Of a DNA stretch of 64,000 nucleotides, positions 47,195 through 57,046 are shown piece after piece; position 1 is the stretch's first letter; the number at the start of each line of letters is the position of its first letter. Origin of the DNA: Diacronema lutheri (lineage: Eukaryota > Haptophyta > Pavlovophyceae > Pavlovales > Pavlovaceae). The notes beneath the pieces were generated by a model that was not told the DNA's origin, searched no databases, and worked only from the letters and a program-made list of their open reading frames with translations. The DNA is taken from contig JAGTXO010000014.1 in assembly GCA_019448385.1 (NCBI GenBank), positions 62,001 to 126,000 on the forward strand. The letters run 5' to 3'. The position numbers were made by a program, and so were the translations under genes.

Positions 47195-48835
47195 TCACCG
47201 CGCGGCGTGCACTGCGGACGGCTCGTGCGGCGCGGTTCGCACGTGGCCAGGCGTCGCTCGCGCGTGTCCGTTGGACACCGTCAAGCTGCGCGAGAGCACA
47301 TCGTCTGTCTCGCTCAGCAGCTGCTCGATCTCGTCCTCCATCGCCTGATCGCCCGCCGCGCCGTCCGCATCAACATGCTCGTCGCCCTGCGCGTGCGCCG
47401 CCCTTCGACTGAGCAGCTGGCTGAGGCGCTCGTCGAGCGCGGCGGCGCGCGCGGCGGCCATATCGTCGCTAAGCGCCGGCCGCGCCGCGCCCTGCGCCGC
47501 GATCTGCGTCGCCATTGCCTCACCCTGCTCGAGCACGGCCGCAGCAGCACGGCTTCTCTCGAGCCTGCGCGCCGCCGCTGCTGCGTCTCCCAGCCAGTCA
47601 TGTGATGGCCTGCGCGCGGCGGGAAGCGGGGTGCGCTCATCGACGAGGCGGATGATTTCGCGTCGGGCGGCACATCGAGCGTCACCCTCGCGCGAGACTT
47701 CGTGCTGCGCGCGCGCGCGCTCGTCCTCGCGCTCGTCTTCGCGCTCGTCTCGGCTGTGCTCCGCATCGGCGTCGGCGACGGGCAGCGCTCCGAGCCACCC
47801 GTAGCCTCCGTGTGCTGGCGGCGAGACAGCCGCTGAGGGCGGGTTCAGCCGGCCAAGCTCGACCGACTGGCTCGTCGCACCACTCACGAAGATCGAGCTA
47901 CCCTCGAGTGACCGCTCCACGCCAGCCGCGCCTGCCGTCGGGCGGTCGCTCGAGAGGATCCGCGCGGCGCGTGAGAGCGGTGATGCCGGCAAATCCTGCG
48001 CGCTCCCGGCTTCGCGCGGCAGCGGCAGCGATGCAGGCTCGCGCGGGCAAGCGGCACCGCGCGCCGCCGCTCGCGCGCTCCCATCGCCACGCTCCGTCGC
48101 CACGCCGCGCGCAGCGGGCAGCGTGGTCGCGAGTTCGGAGGCGTAGAGCGTCGGAGCGGGCACCGATTCGGCCGTGCGCTTCTGTAGACCCCACAACTGC
48201 ACGCGCGCCAGCTCTGCCGCCTCAGCATCGATCTGCGCGTCGCACGCAGAGGCAGAGGCGGGTGCGCCCGCCTGCCGTTCGCCGAGCGGCGAGCGCGCTG
48301 CGCGCGCCGCCGCGCTGCGACGCTGGTCGCGCGCGCGGACGATCCAGTGGTGCCTCGCAACCATCATCTGCTTGAATGCGACAAAGTCCATCATCGCGTC
48401 GAGCATGTCGCGCAGCACCGCCGCCTCCATGCTGCCGCTCTGCGCGCCGCGCTGCAGGCTGAGCACAAATTCGTCGAGCGACACCCTCAGCCGTTGGAGC
48501 GTCGCGGTGAGCAGCTGCTCGTAGAGCTGCGTGTAGCGCGCGTGGATGGTCGCGAGCTCGTGCGCGTTGTCGTCGTCGCTCGTGAACGCCTCGCAGTGGC
48601 TGTCGATGTAGTTCAGGAGCGCCGCGCGCCAGACGGGGTCAGACGCGACCGCCTCAAACACAGTCTCGACGACGTCGCGCTCGGACGGCGGGCTGCCGCC
48701 GTCATCCGTCGCGTGCGCGGCGGGCCTACCCGCGACGAGCTGCGAGGCCTGCGCCGCAGTGGCCTGCGCGACGCGCGACACGACGCGCACGAGCTGTTCG
48801 GGAGGTAAACTATCGGCGCTGGAAGAGGCGCCCAT
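47195..48835 (-). CDS. BART-domain protein (ARL2BP/CFAP36-like)
   Basis: 546 residues from ATG 48835. Residues about 50-165 match the BART domain that binds Arl2/Arl3 GTPases: VVETVFEAVASDPVWRAALL, HCEAFTSDDDNAHELATIHA, YTQLYEQLLTATLQRLRVSL and DMLDAMMDFVAFKQMMVARH, the last closely following the DMLLTFTDFLAFKEMF pattern of ARL2BP. The remainder is disordered with charged coiled-coil stretches (REDEREDERARAQHEVSREG). BART proteins act with Arl GTPases in cilia and mitochondria; the longer form with a coiled-coil tail resembles CFAP36. It is head-to-head with the NEK kinase (starts 68 bases apart), a pairing that fits a shared ciliary role. Confidence 0.8.
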   Translation of the reverse strand: MGASSSADSLPPEQLVRVVSRVAQATAAQASQLVAGRPAAHATDDGGSPPSERDVVETVFEAVASDPVWRAALLNYIDSHCEAFTSDDDNAHELATIHARYTQLYEQLLTATLQRLRVSLDEFVLSLQRGAQSGSMEAAVLRDMLDAMMDFVAFKQMMVARHHWIVRARDQRRSAAARAARSPLGERQAGAPASASACDAQIDAEAAELARVQLWGLQKRTAESVPAPTLYASELATTLPAARGVATERGDGSARAAARGAACPREPASLPLPREAGSAQDLPASPLSRAARILSSDRPTAGAAGVERSLEGSSIFVSGATSQSVELGRLNPPSAAVSPPAHGGYGWLGALPVADADAEHSRDEREDEREDERARAQHEVSREGDARCAARREIIRLVDERTPLPAARRPSHDWLGDAAAAARRLERSRAAAAVLEQGEAMATQIAAQGAARPALSDDMAAARAAALDERLSQLLSRRAAHAQGDEHVDADGAAGDQAMEDEIEQLLSETDDVLSRSLTVSNGHARATPGHVRTAPHEPSAVHAAR

Positions 48836-48903
48836 CCTGGCCTCTTCCAACGGTCGTGATCGCGGGGCTGGCGGGGGCTGGCGGTCGGCGAGCGGAGGCG
48901 GCG

Positions 48904-51834
48904 ATGGCCGACGACTACGAGATGCTCGGCAAGGTGGGTCAGGGTAGCTTTGGCTCCGTCTTCAAGGCGCGCCGCCGCGCCGACGGTTCGCTGCGCGTCA
49001 TCAAGGTGATCGAGGTCGTTGCGCTCTCGCGGCGCGAGCAAGAGGATGCGCTCAACGAGGTGAAGATCCTCGCGTCGTTGCGCCATGAGCACGTCGTGCG
49101 ATACGACGACTCGTTCGTGACGGGCGACGCGCTCGCGATTGTGATGGAATACTGCGCGCACGGCGACCTGCACGGCGCGCTGCGCGCGCGCGCTGGCAAG
49201 CTGCTGCCCGAGCCGCAGGTGTGGCGCTACCTGTTGCAGACGCTGCTGGGGCTGCATTACATCCACTCGCAGCGCGTGCTGCACCGCGACCTGAAGACGA
49301 TGAACCTCTTCCTCACCAGCCGCGACACGGTGCTGATTGGTGACTTTGGCGTCGCGCGGCTGATGGGCACGCACACCCACTTTGCGCGCACGATGGTCGG
49401 CACACCTTTCTACCTCTCGCCGGAGCTGTGCGAGAACCGGCCGTACAACGACAAGTCGGACATGTGGGCGCTCGGCTGCATTCTGTACGAGCTGTGCACG
49501 CTCGCGCACCCCTTTGACGCCGCCAACCACGGCGCGCTCATCCTCAAGATCATTCGCGGAAAGTTCCCGCCCCCTTCCGCTGACTATTCGAAGCCGCTTC
49601 GCGAGCTCGTCACCCTCCTCCTCTCGCGCAAGGAGGCGCGCAGGCCGTCGGCGGGCGCGCTCCTCGCACACCCGACGATCGGCGCCAAGGCCGCCGAGCT
49701 CGCCATCGCGCTGCCGCGTGAGCTCGCGCAGCCGCCGCCCACCGAGCAGCCGACGCCATCGCAGCCGCATCTCGTCAACGGCGTGCCGCTCGGCGCGCCG
49801 GGCGGCGGCGCGCGCGGCGCGTGCGGCACGGCTGGCACGCCGCCTGCTCCGTCGCCCACGGCCGCCGCTGGTCCGTTGCTTGGCGCTGCTTACGCGCGCG
49901 CGCCGGCCGGCGTAGCGCGCGGGCGGCAGATGGCGCCGCCGCCGCCTCCGCCTGCCGGCGGGCAACGGCCGTCGGTTGGCGGCAACCGCGTGCGGCGCAT
50001 GGCGCCGAGTGGCGTCGCGCACCCGTCAATGGGCAGGGCGGGCGCGGGCGCCAACCGCACAGCCCTCCTCGCCCTCGCCCTCGCGCAACACGCGCAGCAG
50101 CCGGGCGCGGCGCCCATGTTTGTACCGCCGCCGCCGCCCGCGCCGCCCGCGCCGCCCGCGCCGCCCGCGCGCGCCGTCCGCGCGCCTGCGCCGCTCGTCC
50201 CGCGCGTGGGCGCGTGGGGCGGCGCGCTGGGCCAGGTGGTGCGGCCCGCGCTGCCCGCGCCCGCTGGTTCCCTCCACCTGCCCACCGTCTCGCAGCTACA
50301 GGCCCTCGAGCGGCAATCCCAATCGGAGGCGCAGGCGCAGGCGCAGGGGCAGGCGGCGGTCGCGGCAGAGGGCGGCGGCGCCGCGTGCGCGCCGCCGCGA
50401 CCGCACGCAGAGCCGCCCTTCGTGCCGTCGCAGCCAGCCGCCACGCCTCGCTCGCGCGCCGAGCTCGACGAGATTGAGCAGGTGCGCGGCTTGGATCGCG
50501 CTGTCCGCCCGCCCGCGCCCGCGGCGGGCGCTACCGAGCTCCTCGGCGCGCGCGCGGCGGTCGCGGCGCGCGCGGCCGCGCTCGCCGCGCTCGCCGACGA
50601 GGCGACGGTCGAGTTTGAGGAGGCTTTGGGCGCACGGCGCGCGGCGGCGCTTGCCGCGCTCGCGGCGTCCGCCTTTGCTCCCGCTGGCGCGAGCAAGGGG
50701 GCGTGCGCGCTCGCCGCGGCCGCGGCTGCGAGCGCCGTCGTCGACAGCGCGCGCCGAGCGCCGCTCTCGTGCGCGGGCAACGCGGACGCGACGGGCGGCG
50801 CGGAGATGCGCCCACTCGAGGCAGCGCTGCCGGCGAGCGGGAGCGCGTGCGACGCGGCGCACGGGGACGGGATCGACGCGCCGCTCTTGGCGGATGCTCC
50901 GTGGCAGGGCACGCGACACAGCGCGGCTGCAGTCGGGTGGCGGGTGCTGCCGCACAAGGAGGCGGAAGGGGAACGATGGCGGCTGACGCGCCCCGGGAGC
51001 GCGCAGGGTTGCGAGGCTGGCGAGGAACGGGCGGAGTCGGCGGAGCATGGAAAGGAGCCGGGCTACGCGCCCCTCGTCCGCACGCTGCGCGACGAGACGC
51101 GCGTGCCACGCCCTGTGGCAGACACGCACGATGGCGGCGGGGGCAACGAGACGCGCGTGCCACGCCATGTGGCAGACACGCACGATGGCGGCGGGGGCAA
51201 TGCGTGCAGCACGCGCGGAGGTGAGTGCGCGTTCGCACTGACGGACGGCGGCGGCGGCTGGGCGGAGGCCTTTGGCGGGAGCGAGGGCGAGGGCGATGGC
51301 GAAGAAGCCATGGCGGCGGATTGTGCAGCTGGCGAGCGCGGCGGGAGCATGCGTCACGTCGCGCCGCGCGCGCGTGTGTCGCAGGTGCCGCATGACGATG
51401 CGGCCGCGGCGCGCGCTCGCGCGGCGGCCGCGGCGGTGCAGTTGCGGCTACTGCGGCAGCACGCTGCCGAGTTGCAGTGTGCGTGCCTTGCGCTCGTGCC
51501 CGCCAGCACATTTGCCGAGCTTTACGCCTTCTTCTGCGCGCGAGCGAGTGAGGGCGACGCGGAGACGGACGCGCACGTCAGCGCGCGCGCATTCGATCGG
51601 CCAGCGACGCCAGCTGCCGGCGGGGCCGCGGAGCAGGACGCGCTCGTCTCCTTCGTGTATGATCGCATCTCGCTCGACAAATCGGAGGTCGTCACGAAGA
51701 TTTTTCAGCTGCTCTACCTCGAGGAGGAGTTGCGCGAGCTTGAGCTCGTCGCGACGTTTGGCAACGCGCCACTTCTCGAGCCAGCACCGGCCGTCCCGCC
51801 GTCACTGCACGTGCCGGTCGCGCACTGCGCGTGA
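48904..51834 (+). CDS. NEK (NIMA-related) protein kinase
   Basis: 976 residues from ATG 48904. The kinase domain (about 4-262) has all key residues: GQGSFGSVFKAR glycine loop, VIKVIEV lysine, HRDLKTMNLFL catalytic loop, GDFGVAR, and NEK-type VGTPFYLSPELCENRPYNDK and SDMWALGCILYELCTL. The linker of about 600 residues is Ala/Pro-rich with an 18-residue duplication (ETRVPRPVADTHDGGGGN twice) and a helical region. The extreme C-terminus is conserved-looking (FVYDRISLDKSEVVTKIFQL, YLEEELRELELVATFG). NEK kinases regulate mitosis, centrosomes and flagellar length. Its C-terminal block is an unusual feature of unknown role. Confidence 0.92.
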   Translation: MADDYEMLGKVGQGSFGSVFKARRRADGSLRVIKVIEVVALSRREQEDALNEVKILASLRHEHVVRYDDSFVTGDALAIVMEYCAHGDLHGALRARAGKLLPEPQVWRYLLQTLLGLHYIHSQRVLHRDLKTMNLFLTSRDTVLIGDFGVARLMGTHTHFARTMVGTPFYLSPELCENRPYNDKSDMWALGCILYELCTLAHPFDAANHGALILKIIRGKFPPPSADYSKPLRELVTLLLSRKEARRPSAGALLAHPTIGAKAAELAIALPRELAQPPPTEQPTPSQPHLVNGVPLGAPGGGARGACGTAGTPPAPSPTAAAGPLLGAAYARAPAGVARGRQMAPPPPPPAGGQRPSVGGNRVRRMAPSGVAHPSMGRAGAGANRTALLALALAQHAQQPGAAPMFVPPPPPAPPAPPAPPARAVRAPAPLVPRVGAWGGALGQVVRPALPAPAGSLHLPTVSQLQALERQSQSEAQAQAQGQAAVAAEGGGAACAPPRPHAEPPFVPSQPAATPRSRAELDEIEQVRGLDRAVRPPAPAAGATELLGARAAVAARAAALAALADEATVEFEEALGARRAAALAALAASAFAPAGASKGACALAAAAAASAVVDSARRAPLSCAGNADATGGAEMRPLEAALPASGSACDAAHGDGIDAPLLADAPWQGTRHSAAAVGWRVLPHKEAEGERWRLTRPGSAQGCEAGEERAESAEHGKEPGYAPLVRTLRDETRVPRPVADTHDGGGGNETRVPRHVADTHDGGGGNACSTRGGECAFALTDGGGGWAEAFGGSEGEGDGEEAMAADCAAGERGGSMRHVAPRARVSQVPHDDAAAARARAAAAAVQLRLLRQHAAELQCACLALVPASTFAELYAFFCARASEGDAETDAHVSARAFDRPATPAAGGAAEQDALVSFVYDRISLDKSEVVTKIFQLLYLEEELRELELVATFGNAPLLEPAPAVPPSLHVPVAHCA

Positions 51835-51865
51835 TCCTGCAGTTTGCAGTTTGCACAGTTCTTGC

Positions 51866-51898
51866 GAGTTTTAAAAACTTTTGGGGGTTTTAAAACTC
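51866..51898. terminator. AT-rich hairpin in intergenic island
   Basis: gagttttaaaa (51866-51876) pairs perfectly with ttttaaaactc (51888-51898), with an 11-base loop ending in five G and followed by a T run (51899-51904). It lies in an AT-rich island of 113 bases (51835-51947) between the NEK stop and the carotenoid isomerase start; the island also holds aatactta twice in tandem (51921-51936). It could mark the end of the kinase transcript or a promoter element of the next gene. Confidence 0.5.
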
Positions 51899-51947
51899 TT
51901 TTTTGTTTCTATGCTCTCTTAATACTTAATACTTATTGAGGTGCAGC

Positions 51948-54236
51948 ATGGCCGCCTTGCTCTCGTGTGCGCTCGTCGCGAGTGCCCATGTACCGACCGC
52001 CTTCCGCCGCGCGGCGGCGCCGCGCGCGAGCCCAGCGCTGTCGTCGGACCGTGAGGTGGACGTGGTCGTTATTGGCTCGGGCGTGGGTGGCCTCTCGTGC
52101 GCGGCACTTCTCGCAAAGTACGGGCTCGACGTGCTGGTCCTCGAGTCGCACTCGATAGCCGGGGGATGCGCGCACGGCTTCGAGCGCGGCGGCTTCCGCT
52201 TCGACAGCGGCCCGTCATTATACAACGGCATGTCGCAGCCGAGCACCAACCCGCTCCGGCAGGTGCTCGACGCCGTCGGCGAGGACGTGGAGTGGGTGCG
52301 GTACGACGGCTGGCAGATGCTCTTGCCGGGCGGCCGGGGCTTCTATTTTCGCACGGGCAGCGCCGACGACTGGGAGCGCACGCTGCGCGAGTTTGGCGGG
52401 CCAAGCGCGCTCTCGGATTGGGCCAAGCTGCAGGCCTTTTGCGCGCCCATCACCGCGGCCGCGAGCGGCATCCCGCCGCTCACGCTGCGTGACGACCCGG
52501 GTGCGCTTATCGCGATCGCGCTGCACGGCCTGCGCGGCTTCCTCGCCGCCGCGCCCGTCGCGCGGCTGCTCACCGCGCCATTTTCCACGACGCTCGCCGA
52601 GGCGGGCGTAACCGACCGCTTCCTGCTCGACTGGTTCGACTACCTCGCCTTTGCGCTCAGCGGCCTTGACGCTGCGGGCACGCTCGGCGCGGCCGTCGCT
52701 TACACGGTGCATGCGTCTCCGTGCGCCCCCCCCCCCCCCCCCCGCCACAATGCCGGCGCGCCCGCTCGAGCATGCCCTCAATCCCCCCCCCCCCCCCCCC
52801 CCCCCTCCCATCCCGGCACGGTCCCTCGCTGCGACAGATGGGCGACCTGCACCCACGCGGCGCGCTGCTCGACTACCCGGTGGGCGGCTCGGCGACGCTT
52901 GTCGACGCGCTCGTCGCGGGCATCACCAAGCACGGCGGCGAAGTGCGCACCGGCGCGCACGTCGAGCGCATCCTGATCGGTGGCTCCGGACGCGCCGAGG
53001 GCGTCGCGCTGCGCGGCGGCGAACGCGTGCACGCGCGCCGCGCCATCGTCTCCAACGCGCACGTGTGCAGCACACTCGCGTTGCTCCCCGAGCACGCGCG
53101 CCCGCCGGCGCGGCCTGGCTCGGGCGGCGCGCTCAACGGTGCTCTGGAGATGACGCCATCGTTCATGCACCTCCATCTCGGCATCCGATCCGACGGTTTA
53201 GACGAAACCGTGCGCGCGCACTCTGGCGGCGAGCCCCTGCGCATCCATTACTCTGTGGTGCTTGACGACTTCTCCGACATCCTGCTGCCTCGCAACATGG
53301 TCATCGTCTCCTTCCCGACGGTGCTCGACCGCACGCTCGCGCCGCCCGGCCACCACGTCGTCCACGCCTAGTGCGCCGCGCTGCGTGCCGTCGCGCGCGC
53401 GCCCGCGCCGCGCCTGCGCCTTGGGCCTACCCGCCCTCCCGCGCATGCCACCTGCGCCCTGGGCCCACCCGCCATCCCGCGCATGCCACCTGCGCCCTGG
53501 GCCCACCCGCCATCCCGCGCATGCCACCTGCGCCTCGGGCCCACCCGCCATCCCGCGCATGCCACCTGCGCCTCGGGCCCACCCGCCCTCCCGCGCATGC
53601 CACCTGCGCCTCGGGCCCACCCGCCATCCCGCGCATGCCACCTGCGCCCTGGGCCCACCCGCCATTCCGCGCATGCCACCTGCGCCTCGGGCCCACCCGC
53701 CATCCCGCGCATGCCACCTGCGCCTTGGGCCCACCCGCCATCCCGCGCATGCCACCTGCGCCTCGGGCCCACCCGCCCTCCCGCGCGTCCCATCTCGGTC
53801 GCGCGTGCATCGGCGCAGCTATGCGGCGGACGAAGAGTATGGCGCATGGGAGGGCCTCGACCGCCGCTCGGCCGAGTACGCTGCGCTCAAGGAGGAGCGA
53901 GGCGCGAACCTGTGGCGCGCGCTCGAGCGCATCGTGCCCGACATCCGCTCGCGCGTCGTGGAGGAGCTCGTCGCATCGCCGCTCACGCACGAGCGCTTCT
54001 TGCGCAGGCCGCGCGGCACGTACGGGCCCACCATGTTCCCCGCCGATGGCTCGGACGTGCCGTGGGCGCGCACGCAGATTGATGGCCTGCTCCACTGCGG
54101 CGACAGCTGCTACCCAGGCATCGGCCTGCCGGCCGTCGCGGCGAGCGGCGCGGTTGCAGCGTCGACGCTCGTGCCGCTCGGACGTCACCTGCGACTGCTC
54201 TCCGAGATGCGAGCAGCAGGCACGCTAAAGCCTTGA
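51948..54236 (+). CDS. Carotenoid isomerase-like (CRTISO family) plastid protein
   Basis: CDS join(51948..52706, 52838..53370, 53819..54236), 569 residues. Both introns are GT-AG with donors GTGCAT and GTGCGC; splice 2 restores VVHAYYAADEEYGAWEGLDR, matching the HAY...WEGLDR..EY block of prolycopene isomerase. The start encodes a short hydrophobic signal (MAALLSCALVASAHVPTAFR) and Ala/Arg segment, fitting a plastid-targeting leader. The FAD-binding motif is VVVIGSGVGGLSCAALLAKY (GxGxxG), followed by LEYPVGGS-like LLDYPVGGSATLVDALVAGI and the C-terminal LLHCGDSCYPGIGLPAVAAS. CRTISO isomerises poly-cis to all-trans lycopene; relatives include other desaturases and saturases, so exact activity is open. 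Confidence 0.9.
52726..52805 (+). repeat. Two C runs inside intron 1
   Basis: Runs of 18 C (52726-52743) and 23 C (52783-52805) lie in the first intron of the carotenoid isomerase gene, the second 32 bases before the acceptor. Confidence 0.9.
53403..53800. repeat. 38-bp intronic minisatellite, about ten copies
   Basis: Units spaced exactly 38 bases (gcgcatgcca at 53441, 53479, 53517 and so on to 53745, then one degenerate copy) fill intron 2 of the carotenoid isomerase gene. Copies differ at a few positions (cctggg/ctcggg/cttggg; ccatccc/ccctccc). The unit is not a multiple of three, as expected for non-coding DNA. Confidence 0.95.
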
Positions 54237-54291
54237 ATTGAGTATTTACAACATTTTTGCCGTTGTGTACATCCCCACCTCACTGCTCGTC

Positions 54292-57010
54292 CTACAAGGG
54301 CCGCGAGTCAAGGCCGCACGTCACCTTGGGATGTGACGCGTCCTTGCCCGCTTTGAAGTTGTACGAGCAGTCGCTCAGCCGCTGCTTCGTGTTGCCGTAC
54401 GTAGGCACCCACTCTCGCGTGAACGTGCGGCCAAGGCTGTCCGTGTGCGGGACCACGTCCCAAAAAAAGTCGTAGTGGATGTAGCCATTCAGCCGCGGCG
54501 ACCATGTGCAGCACATCATTGATGCGGCGCGCTTCGCAAAGGCACGGAACGCGTCCTGCACGGCGAGACGGCCAGCATGCGGCGGCGCCGAGAGGGCGCG
54601 AAACGACATGCGGCATGGCATGGCGTGGCACGGGAGCGCGCGGCGTGAGCGCACGCGCGCGGCGCGCGGTGCAGCGCGTCCCTGACGTCGCGCCGCGCGC
54701 AGCCTAGCGTGCGCGGGGCGAGTGGCCGCGCGCCCCACCTGGTCCTCCCTGCTGAGCATGCGGTAGACATCCGGGATCGCGCTGACAGAGAGGACCCGCC
54801 GGTTGCCCGCCGAGTCGGCCGCGCCGGCCGCCGCGGGCGCGAGCGCTTTGAGCAGCGCGTCGAGCTGCAGCGGATCGGACGCGCTGTACTCGGCTAGCGA
54901 GACGTTGGCACGAGACGCGCGCACGGCTTCGGGCATGTCGCCGTGGCGCAGGAAGGTGTGCTGACGAGGCAGCCATTGCTGGTGGCCGTTGAGCATTTGA
55001 AGGTCGAGGATGTGGTCCTGCGGGCAGTCTGTGCGCACGCCCGGCGCACGTGGGCGCGGCGTCGTGGTGGTGGCGGTGGTGGGGAGCGGCAACCGAAGAA
55101 GGGGGGGCGAGGATGGGGGGGGGGGGGGGGGGGCGGGGGGGTTGAAAGGGGACGTGAACGCCGGAGGGCCGCGCTCGCGCGCACGCAGCGCGTGAGGCTC
55201 GGAGGCTTTGCTTGCCTTTGATGGGCTGGTCCATCTTGGCGGCAGGTATGGTGCCGTTGTGCTCGGCCCACCATTTGTCGTAGAGGCACACGATGCGCGG
55301 CATCACAAACTGCCGGCGGAGGAGCGCGGCGAGCACCATGCCCGAGCGGACGAGCGCGAGCTGCGCATGCACAAGGCGCATGTGCTCGTCGACGCTGTGC
55401 GGCGGGAGTAGCAGCTCGCTGCCCGCTGCCTCGGCCGTGCCGAGCCATCCGTCGTCCGCGAGCGCGAGGAAGCCGTCCGTCCGGTCGCCCTCGCCACGCT
55501 CGTAGTAGGAGGCGCTATCGTGCCAGAGGCCAAGAGATCGTAACCGCGCGCGCTTGCCGAGCGCCTCATAAAAGAGCCAGCATGCATGGAACGTGAACGG
55601 CCGTCCGAGTGTGTTCTTCTCGCAATACCCCGAGACGAAGGTGAAGCCCGTGCAGAAGAGCGATGTGGGCAGCACGCCCGCCAGCAGCCGCCCGTCCCAC
55701 GCGAGGCCGAGGCGCTTGGCGCGGATCGCGGGCGTAAGCAGCGCAGCGCCAGGCCGGCCGGGCGCCACGTCGTCCGCGAAGCCGGCGCCGCCCTGCCTGC
55801 TCGCCATCATCTCGTAGAAGACGTTCTGATCCCACTGCAGGTTGCCCACGCTCAGCCTGCCGAGCCAGCCCTTCGCGAGGGCAGCCGCGCTCGGCCGCGC
55901 AAAGATGACGCCAATATTGAGCGTGTAGCGCAGAAGCGCGGCTCGGTCGATGCCGCCGTCGGTGGAGGGCTCGCCGATGTAATCTGTCGTTACAAGGATG
56001 TCCGCCTCGGGCCAGCGCGCAAAGTAGGGCAGCGGGTCGGCTACGAGGACGGCGTCGGCGTCCATCAGCAGGACGGTCTGGTTGCGCTCGAGGATGTCAG
56101 CGAGGAGTTGCACCTTCTCCACACCCATCTTCCGAAAGTCGGCCGAGTTCCAGCCGTAGTCGTGCGCGCCGGGTAGCGGCGCGCGCGCCGCCGTCGCGCC
56201 CATCTGGAAGGTGGGTACGCCATGCGCCTGCAGCAGCGCCATTGCCTCCGGGTCGAGCGCGCCGATGACCACGTTCCTCAGCCCGAGCTTTGCGCACCGC
56301 GAGTGCCATGTGAGACCGAAATCGAAGCGTTTCAGGTTGACGAAGGTGGCGATCACCGGGCCGGCAGACGCGCCGTCCGCCGACGCGCGCGCGCGCGCAA
56401 GCGCGAGCGCATCGTCGAGCGTCGGCGGGCGCGCGTGCGGCTGGCCGCGCAGCGCCGCCGCCGTTACCTCCCAGGCCTCCACACGCACGGTGGGCGTGAA
56501 CGCCGAGTTCGGCAGCCGGCGTACGGAGGGCGCGGCAGCGCCGAGCGGCACGACGAGCGCCGTGCCCTCGCGGCGCCAGCGCGCGGCGACCGGCAGCGCG
56601 GCCGCACCGCCCGCGTGCGGCGGCAGCCGCGCCTCTGGTGCGAGCAGCGCGGAGAGCGGCATGCGGAGGACGAGCTCGTCGGAGGCGCCGGTACCCACGC
56701 CCGGGCCAAGAGGCGTATGCAGGTCGGCAAGAAATTGTGCGCGCGTCCGGCCGATGAGTTTGAGGCCGCCAGCGCGCACGCGCGACGCGACGCTCTCCAG
56801 CTTCCGCGCGTCGGCGGCAGAGCGCGCCTCGTCCGGCGACCACTGCGCGTGGGACCAACCGCCAACAAAGGTGGCCTGCTGGTCGGCCATGAAGTGCACC
56901 ACCATGCGCGCGTTGCTGACCACGACGCCCACTGCCACGAGCACGGCCAGCGCGATCACCAGCCGTTGGACCAGCGGCGCGCCGGCCCTTCCCGCCGTCG
57001 CGACGGCCAT
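54292..57010 (-). CDS. GT77-like glycosyltransferase (XEG113/RRA-type), type II membrane
   Basis: CDS join(57010..55216, 55028..54739, 54555..54292), 782 residues. N-terminal membrane anchor (LVIALAVLVAVGVVVSNARM). The catalytic part shows VIATFVNLKRFDFGLTWHSR, the donor-binding VLLMDADAVLVADPLPYFA (D-x-D), YTLNIGVIFARPSAAALAKG, and LQWDQNVFYEMM, as in arabinosyl- and xylosyltransferases of GT77. Exon 1 ends AAAG with a GC-AG intron (gcaagc), joining QPIK|DCPQDHILDLQML; intron 2 is GT-AG. The C-terminus has ASMMCCTWSPRLNGYIHYDF. Family members act in the Golgi on cell-wall glycoproteins such as extensins, which is notable because two extensin-like genes lie 4-6 kb away. Substrate is unproven. 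Confidence 0.85.
55115..55141. repeat. G run in intron 1 of the GT77 gene
   Basis: 19 G (55115-55133), one C, then seven more G. On the gene's sense strand it is a poly-C tract inside the GC-AG intron (55029-55215). Confidence 0.9.
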
Positions 57011-57046
57011 CCGCTCCCACGATGGCCGCGCGTGATTTGCGGAGGA

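Noticed and set aside
53368-54188. Repetitive frames in the 38-bp array as a coding repeat protein
   Set aside because: The 38-base unit shifts frame each copy and splicing it out restores a conserved carotenoid isomerase block.
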